A DNA stretch of 64,000 nucleotides from Girardinichthys multiradiatus (Eukaryota > Chordata > Actinopteri > Cyprinodontiformes > Goodeidae). Location: the NCBI RefSeq assembly GCF_021462225.1, contig NC_061804.1, positions 42,161,975 to 42,225,974 of the forward strand. Reading direction: 5' to 3'. How positions within the stretch are numbered: position 1 is the stretch's first letter; every line of letters starts with the position of its first letter. A model generated the notes under the pieces. It did no database searches. It was not told the DNA's origin and saw only the letters and a list, made by a program, of their open reading frames with translations. Below are positions 57,546-64,000 of the stretch, in pieces. A program made the position numbers and the translations under genes.

Positions 57546-59460
57546 ACATAAAAGACAGAAGAGTTAAGACCTTGTAGAACTCATGTTCAATCAGTCAAAG
57601 GCCTGAGACAAGAGTTCAGTTTTTAACAGACATTCAAATGATTCTACGCTCTGACATGTTGAGGTAAGGTATTCCACAGTCTTGGGCTGGCCACAGCGAA
57701 TGCTAGATCACCTCTTTTTTTTTTTTAAACCGTGTCCTGTCTGGCAGAGTAGTGCTCCAGAATTGTTCAGAATTGTTGTCTGAGTGCCAAGAAAATGCCC
57801 AACAGATTTACTTTCACAAGTGGAGCATTACAGCTGACACTTTAAAGCTCTGTGTTGGGAGACCCACAGCCATGGATACAACATGAAAAGGCCAGTACAG
57901 ACTTTCGTGGAACTTTCAAAATAAATTGTATTAACCTACTTCCGGCACAGCCAGGAAACGGGGTAACTGCGGACTTCCTGTGATGTCACTGTCCAAATAA
58001 AAGCACCGCTCTTGCTACATCCTGCCTCTTCCAATCGGACTCCGCCGCGAGGCTGGCCAGAGAGGCGGCGCGCTAATCGTCTCTTTGCTGGCAAACAAGC
58101 ATAAACTCTTCAACTGGATCCAAGAGTGTCATCCGATCATCGATAGTATGCACTGAGTTAAGTACAAATGAATCACTGTTTGTGTATCCAGTAGATTCAT
58201 TCATAATAGGATAATTAAGGTACAAGCCTGGCTTGACTTTTCTCTCTGAGACCTACAGAATCAAGCTGTTATAGAGAGTTCCCAGCATGACGCCGAGTGG
58301 AGCAGTTTCCTGGTCTGAAAGAAGGACAACAGGAGCCGCATCACCGTGGTTACGGTAACATGCAGTGTGGTGGACCGACAGAACAAGCCACTCCCCACAG
58401 CTAAGGAGGTTAGCTGTAGCTAACCGTTTGTTGACTGTGGACATTTCTTCAAACTTCTCCACCCTGGACAGCTTTTCCTCAGTATGGTTCAGAGGTTAGG
58501 TTTGAGCAGAGAGAGATTTAGGATGAAATGATCTGTACGTTTTTCATTTTATGAAATTTGGTTTTGTTTGTGTTGAACTCCGCTATCTTGGTCCTAGCAG
58601 GCTACCTGCTCACCACCTGCTCAGTTTTGTGTTCTGTGTTTGTGTCTTTTTAAAGTTAAGACAAACTTTACTTGAAGGGTGATTTTAAACAGAAGATTGG
58701 TTATAACGCGCCGTCCGCACTTATGCATTTTAATCCTTATTGATGGTATTTTTATAGGTGTGTGTTTGATTCTGGTGCTAAGCTATCTGCTTCTTTTGTT
58801 AGCTTTAACTGCTAATAGCTAAGAACACATGCTTGCTGCTAAAGAATATTTACCCAAAAAGGTTGTTAGTTTTCAATCCAGTAAATAATTGTTCCCTAAA
58901 CATTATTTTACTAAACTTGATAACTAAGTAAACACCATTAAGCCCCATTTCTCCAGAAAGATTTGGCTCTTTTCCAAAATATTTCCTTAAATATTTTACC
59001 ATTTCCTTATTTTATCTGATCTTGCATTGTGAATGGTTGTCTAAAGGGGTGCTGATTATTGCCTAAGTTGGTTCCAAGACTAACTTAACTTCACTTCCGG
59101 ATTCTTCAAGATAATCCTTGGTTCTCAAACATAAACATGGCATGGTAATGTTGCATCACTCTTTTGGTCATGATTTTCAATCATCTTTAATCAACTTGTT
59201 TATATTGTACATAGCACATTAGTCTTCCTTATTCTTTCATTCTGCTTGGTAGTTTAGTTGGATTGTTTTAGCATAGTAAAGAGTTTGTTGATTGAAATAT
59301 GTTTGACTTGAGTTGACTTATTTTTGTTAATAAATTCTTGTATTTTAAGAAATTGTGTGAATTCATTCCATGTGTGTACAGAGTTTTGCTGTTCAATAAT
59401 GTCAGAGCTTGCCTCGTCCCTTTCAATTTTGTCCTAATACCACCGTCTTATTGGGCTGGT
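57546..59460. other. no gene; possible dispersed element with CpG-rich head
   Basis: 57950-58090 is CpG-rich (actccgccgcgaggctggcc, gagaggcggcgcgctaatcg) within AT-rich surroundings. 59300-59460 holds ttgttaataaattcttgtat and gtcagagcttgcctcgtccc, words I associate with a repeated fish sequence, possibly a long-terminal-repeat type. Boundaries and class are not established. Confidence 0.3.
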
Positions 59461-59589
59461 ATTCACAGGACAACCCTTAACAGACCAAAATGTTATTTAA
59501 TAAAATATTAATATTAAATATTAAATACGATTTTTCAGATTCATAGTTTATTACAAACTGCTTTGGGATTATTTCAATTGTTATGGACA

Positions 59590-59712
59590 TGGAACAGAAA
59601 CGAAAAGGAAAAAAATAAGAAGCACGAAAGAGCAAGAGGTGGGGCAAAAAAGGAAAAGGGGAGAGAAGGACAAAAGAATGGAGGAGAGAAAGAAGGGTGA
59701 AGAGAATATAAG
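59590..59712. repeat. polypurine tract of about 120 bases
   Basis: The plus strand is almost only A and G, with a handful of C/T interruptions (aaaaaaggaaaaggggagag, gaatggaggagagaaagaag). Confidence 0.8.
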
Positions 59713-60479
59713 ATAACACCCTGCTTGCTTCTACACCTGCAGAAGCATTCATATCTCCAGCTTTTTTACCGAAAGGTGCACGGTACTTGTAAATGCAAGA
59801 TGTATTTAGTGGTAAATGCGGCTCAATATAGAACATTTGTGTATCTGTTAACACTGGAATCCAAACACCTGTGGATCTGAGTGTGAGCGCGCTTGTGTAT
59901 GCAACGTTTCTCCATAAAAAAAAAATGAAATAGCCAGTTTGAGGAGCCACAGACCTGCCCCCCTGGACCTGGGACCGATACAGAGGAGATCCGAGTCATA
60001 GACATCCAAAGGCCCCCCAGAGCAAAGGAACCCCAGGACAACCATCGCCCCCCCAGAGAAGAGCTGGGGAGAGTCCAAGGGGAACCACCCAGCAGCCACA
60101 GTGCAGAAGCCCCAGGTAGCTGCAGCGACAAGCCCACAGGCCCCGCCAGCAGCCGTCTACGCCAGAGCACATCGAGACATGGACTCAGAGACCTGAGACC
60201 CTGGGACATATCACTCCCCAAGCAGAGGCCCAACAGAGCCCAGGGGTCCAGGCCCCCGGCAAGCAGCCATCAGGAGTGAGCCGGCACACACCAAAGCACC
60301 CTGCCCCGGACACCGAGAACCGCAAGTACACCAGCGGGCAGAGAAGCCAACCACCGGCAGGTAGTGTGGCCGGGAGAAAATAGGCCCCACATTTGATGGG
60401 GATCCAGGAGAGAAAGCATTCCAAGACCTAACCTGACACAAAAAACAGGCACACACAGTCACAATCATACATTCACTTT

Positions 60480-61010
60480 TAACGTTTTTAATGGTCTAGC
60501 CCCATCCTATCTTCCCGATTCCTTAATATCCACATACCTTTGAGAGCTCACCAATCAACTAGCCATAGAATATCAACAAATTCAATCTATTTAAAAAAAA
60601 TAAACGTACGTTCAATTATCTTGGGTTAAAACGTCATCAAGTATATTAGAGATCCGTAATCTTAACACCCCCCCAAATTACTATCTAAAACATATGAATC
60701 AATATCCCTCCCCCGTCGCTATTATGAAATGGGGGGCAGATTTATCAGTTAACTTTGACCAAAATGTCTGGTCTCACATATGTTTAAGAACTTTTTAAAT
60801 TACTAATAATCCTAGTTTACAATTAATACAATACAAAATCCTTCATTGACTACACAATACAGGTCAACGGATGTTCAGGATGGGTTTTACACCGTCTGTT
60901 ACTTGCCTACTGTGCACAGGCAATATATCTGACAAGTACACCTGTTCAGAGATTATGTATACCTGTCTCTCTACTCGGTACTTGTTGACTTTACATAATG
61001 TTACTGTGTG
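60480..61010 (+). mobile_element. L1/Tx1-like LINE ORF2 C-terminal fragment
   Basis: Plus-strand reading gives PPNYYLKHMNQYPSPVAIMK, LQLIQYKILH, then RMFRMGFTPSVTCLLC and DKYTCSEIMYTC. The pattern LxLIQYKxLHRxxxT...FRMG...CxxC resembles the zinc-knuckle domain after the RT of L1/Tx1-type fish LINEs. Stops and shifts are present. The purine-rich and C-rich DNA just upstream (59590-60470) may or may not belong to the same insertion. Confidence 0.6.
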
Positions 61011-62969
61011 ACATTGCCACATTAAAGTAATCTGCGTGAAACAATAAAAACATTAATAAACAATATACAAATAATGTTTGTATAATTGTGCATGCAAGAA
61101 TGTTTATGTCATGCATAAAATGATCCACTGGAATAATTATCAGGACCACATCCCAGCCAGAACCTATAAAATAAGGCTCAGGGGTTCTGATGTGAGGGGG
61201 GTGTGACAGGAGAAGCAGAGAGGAAAGACGCTGCTGTCTGGACAGGGGAAGCTCCAAAGTTTGTCTGAAGAAGTTACAATTTTGGGCTTTATGAGGAAGT
61301 TTTGTATCATCCATGGCAATAACAAGGATAAGGATTTTAAAGTGCAAAACCGCAGACTTAGGTTGGATATTGGATATTCATGCTCCACGGATTCAGCAGG
61401 GTCTTCCTCCTGGTTGATCCGATGAAGGCAGTCTGATTATTGGCAGCTGCTCACTGCCTGCTCCCTCCTCCTGCGAACTGTGGTTTGCTTAAGGACCCTC
61501 AATGCATTTTCCAAACAAAAATGCTGTTTATGGTGGCATTGTTTTGTGTGTTTTGGGGAAATGGATTTGTGTCTGAACAGCTGATTTCTGTGATCAGCTG
61601 GTTTAGGGTGTTATTAAATACAGCGCCCCCTACCTGTGTCTAATTCAGAAAGCTGATGTGTCCTTTTTCTTTTTTTTCAACCTTCAGGCGTGGTTTATGA
61701 TTTGTAAATATTTAAATTATATTTCAGTTTGACTCGCTCCGGCCATTGTGGTCCTTAATATTATTGTAGTCACCCTTGAGTATTATTAACTTTTCCCTGC
61801 ACTACCTCTTGGAAAACCTTTTTATTTCTCCTCTCATTTCATCTCATCAGTGAACAGCTAATGGTCTGTTCATGCAGTCCCTACTCAGCTGTGTCATACC
61901 TGCTCAGGAGCAGGGACCAAAAAATGAAGGCCAAAACTCTATATGCAAATCTTACTGAACCAGCAGCCAGTGTTGCCAGTGTTGCCAGATCCTACAAGAG
62001 AAACAAGCAACCAGCTCTATGAAAATATGCCCAACGGGCAACCCACCACACTGTGTAATGCAGACCAATTGTAAACAGTATAAATGTATACAATTATTAT
62101 AGGATTACATATGAGCAGCAGCAAAATTAGGCTAAACACTTTAACCATACAAATTTTGAATACCTTAAATTCTTTGAATAACTTGTACTTTTAAACCGAT
62201 CCAAAGAAAAGTGCATTTTGCTTACGTAACATCAAAATGACAATATCATAGTCAATAAAAAACTTCCTTTAAACTCTGTTTAAAAGAAAAGCCACACATG
62301 AGCCAATTCAGACAGGCTCAGTGTAAAACTATGATCTTTCCTGGTCAGAAATCGCATATGTAAAAATTAGCTTAAAGCCCGGCACAGATGAAAAAGATGT
62401 GAAAACAGCATTTACCTGCACTACAATACATTATTGCTATTTTTCCAGTTAATGCAACTCATTCTCCCGCTGTCCGCTCTGGCATGTGAGTGTGTTTGGG
62501 GTCTGCAGAGTCAACTTGGGTGTTGCGATAACCAGGAAACGGGGCCGTGGGGAGGACAAACTACCTACCTTTTGCTTTATTTTAGGGAGCTGGAAGATAA
62601 TGAAAGGGTTTCAAAGAAGAGGAAAAATAAGGCCTATTTCATAAAGCCAGAAACACAAATAACATCTTACCTTTGCTGTTTTATGATCACGATAGTATAG
62701 TATATAACTATATATTTCCACTTGGTCCTATAACCCATTGTCACACACTGTCATGATTCCGGACTGTTTGTAGCTTTTTTTTTGTCTCTATACCTTGTAG
62801 AAAACTGTGTAGCTACATTCCCTTGCTTTATGGTAAATGCATTACCCTTGTTATGATTAAGAGATGATGTTTGCTCTGTGAGTTTTGTAAACACCCCCAG
62901 ATACTATTAGCAATGGTTTGATGGATGTTTCAAACATCCAAATAGGTAAATAGGCTCCTGAGAAAGTGT
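61011..62969. other. no gene seen; isolated TATA-like site
   Basis: A TATA-type sequence (cctataaaataaggctc, near 61167) precedes a GC-richer stretch to about 61500, resembling a promoter of an LTR or other element, but no PBS, polypurine tract or pair of repeats was found. The rest is unremarkable. Confidence 0.35.
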
Positions 62970-63069
62970 CTTGCGCAACTTAAAATGTCTCACTAGATTA
63001 CTGAACAGAGTGGATGGAGGAATATTTTTTCATGGTACTTCAACTCATCTTTTACATCTTGAGAGAACA

Positions 63070-63315
63070 ATGGCAGGCAAGAACAAGATGTTTTTCAATG
63101 CTGTGAAGTTGCTGGATAAGTTGGCAGCTGCTAGTGGAACCAGCTTGTGTTCTGCTGACTCTTCCTCAGCAAGGAGAATTTACTGTTTTCAGGTTGATAC
63201 CAGTGATCCTAAATATGAAATCCCACCATCAGAAAGGTCTGTAATTATTGATTATATTGATTATAAAGAATCACACAGACCTGGACAGTTTGGTTTTGTT
63301 GTTATTAATTCCTAG
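63070..63315 (+). CDS. unrecognised 81-codon ORF just upstream of a LINE 5' end
   Basis: ATG (63070) to TAG (63313-63315). The encoded protein begins MAGKNKMFFNAVKLLDKLAA, has SADSSSARRIYCFQVDTSD, PKYEIPPSERSVIIDYIDYK and ends GQFGFVVINS; the upstream open frame extends to 62971. I do not recognise a domain. Its stop lies exactly where similarity to the 5' region of LINE family X starts, so it may be a leftover of another element or the LINE's own upstream region. No splice or promoter evidence. Confidence 0.25.
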   Translation: MAGKNKMFFNAVKLLDKLAAASGTSLCSADSSSARRIYCFQVDTSDPKYEIPPSERSVIIDYIDYKESHRPGQFGFVVINS

Positions 63316-64000
63316 AATTGCTCCACTCAAGTTGGAAGCAGGTTGGTAGCTCTAGTAGTTATTTTTCAGTCTGATTGGTTCTTTTTAGGAACTCAAATTT
63401 CTCGTAGTGGATATAATTTTTTTGATGACTGTCCTCTCCGGTATCGGATACTGTGCAGCTGGAAGGACTTTCCTTAATACTTTTCTACTTTTGGATATTT
63501 TTTATGATGCATCACCATGGCAACGGGGTTGTTTCTTACAACCATGAGTAGCTGATTAATATCTCAAAAGCTCAAGTAATACTTCAACCCCAAATCTCTG
63601 ATGAGTTCAAAAGGAGAAACCGTGGATGCAGAGAAGGAGCAAAGAGAAGAGAGGCAAGGAGGAAGTTCAAACCATCTCTTTTATTGATTATGATGGGAAA
63701 TGTGATATCGTTGGGAAACAAGTTAAATGAACTCCAAGCCCTTCAAAGGACCCAGCCAGAGTATAGGGAATGTAGTATCATGTGTTTTAAACATGGCTGC
63801 AAGATCATATCCCCGACTCTAGTGTCTCTCTGACAGGCTTTCTGACCATACGGGCAGACAGAGATTTAAAGAGGAGCGGCAAACGTAGAGGAGGTGGAAT
63901 AGCAGTACTTGTGAACAACAGATGGTGTAATCCAGGGCATGTTACTGTGAAGTGTCATCTCTGCGGTCCAGATATTGAACTGTTAGCAGTAAGTTTTCGT
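63315..64000 (+). mobile_element. LINE family X, copy 4 (plus), 5' part, runs off the window
   Basis: The 5' region (cctagaattgctccactcaa, ggaagcaggttggtagctct, tgactgtcctctccggtatc) matches the inverse of 49640-49830. It is followed by a broken endonuclease ORF: LINISKAQ-like, a basic stretch, NKLNELQALQR-like, then the TETWL position lost, and GGGIAVLVNNRW near 63890-63930. It shows the endonuclease sequence that in copy 3 has been replaced by the RT tail. It continues beyond 64000. Confidence 0.75.

Noticed and set aside
59823..60468. Overlapping minus-strand frames up to 136 codons
   Set aside because: Compositional frames over C-rich repeat-like DNA; no conserved motif, and three frames are open together.
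1..64000. CRISPR arrays, bacterial operons, phage or plasmid functions
   Set aside because: No regularly spaced repeats, ribosome-binding sites or dense coding; the window is vertebrate intronic DNA.

Overview
This is vertebrate genomic DNA, most likely from a ray-finned fish. Small exons with canonical GT/AG borders sit in kilobase-long introns, and the introns are filled with teleost-type mobile elements: many Tc1-like relics, L2/CR1/Rex-type and L1/Tx1-like LINE pieces, tRNA-derived SINEs, and hAT-like and Harbinger-like elements. The exact species cannot be read from the sequence.

One host gene is recognisable: igsf9b (protein turtle homolog B), on the plus strand. IGSF9B is a synaptic adhesion protein of the immunoglobulin superfamily. 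The Ig domains and the start of the first fibronectin III domain lie left of the window. Exons seen here are 5357-5532 (rest of FN3-1), 10632-10858 and 15120-15204 (FN3-2), 18919-19083 (juxtamembrane, membrane helix, basic stop-transfer), 23607-23652 (short cytoplasmic linker) and 38588-40219 (large Pro/Ser-rich tail, 543 residues). Splice phases match at every junction. An unexpected 84-base exon-like segment at 32753-32836 is phase-neutral and would add 28 residues. After the large tail exon, two separate candidates fit the open phase: a short terminal exon at 53332 and a Lys/Arg/Asn-rich exon at 54100-54227. No final exon after 54227 was found.

The rest is intron or flank with dated layers of transposition. 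Two copies of one Tc1 family (2127-3627 and 43063-44674) each sit inside an older minus-strand Tc1-like element (1482-4216 and 41802-44783). One LINE family occurs four times (29256-31230, 47404-48545, 48566-49870 minus; 63315-64000 plus), and one copy has fused endonuclease to reverse-transcriptase sequence in a 280-codon frame. An L2-like LINE fills 23885-26655. A Harbinger-like element (49975-52105) encloses a truncated Tc1 element and a SINE, and a hAT-like element (20278-22312) encloses another non-autonomous element with long terminal repeats. Five near-perfect hairpins that match no element I recognise are scattered through the introns.

All transposase and reverse-transcriptase frames are broken; the only coding sequence judged functional is igsf9b. 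Family names rest on recognition of encoded motifs and terminal repeats, since no database search was possible.
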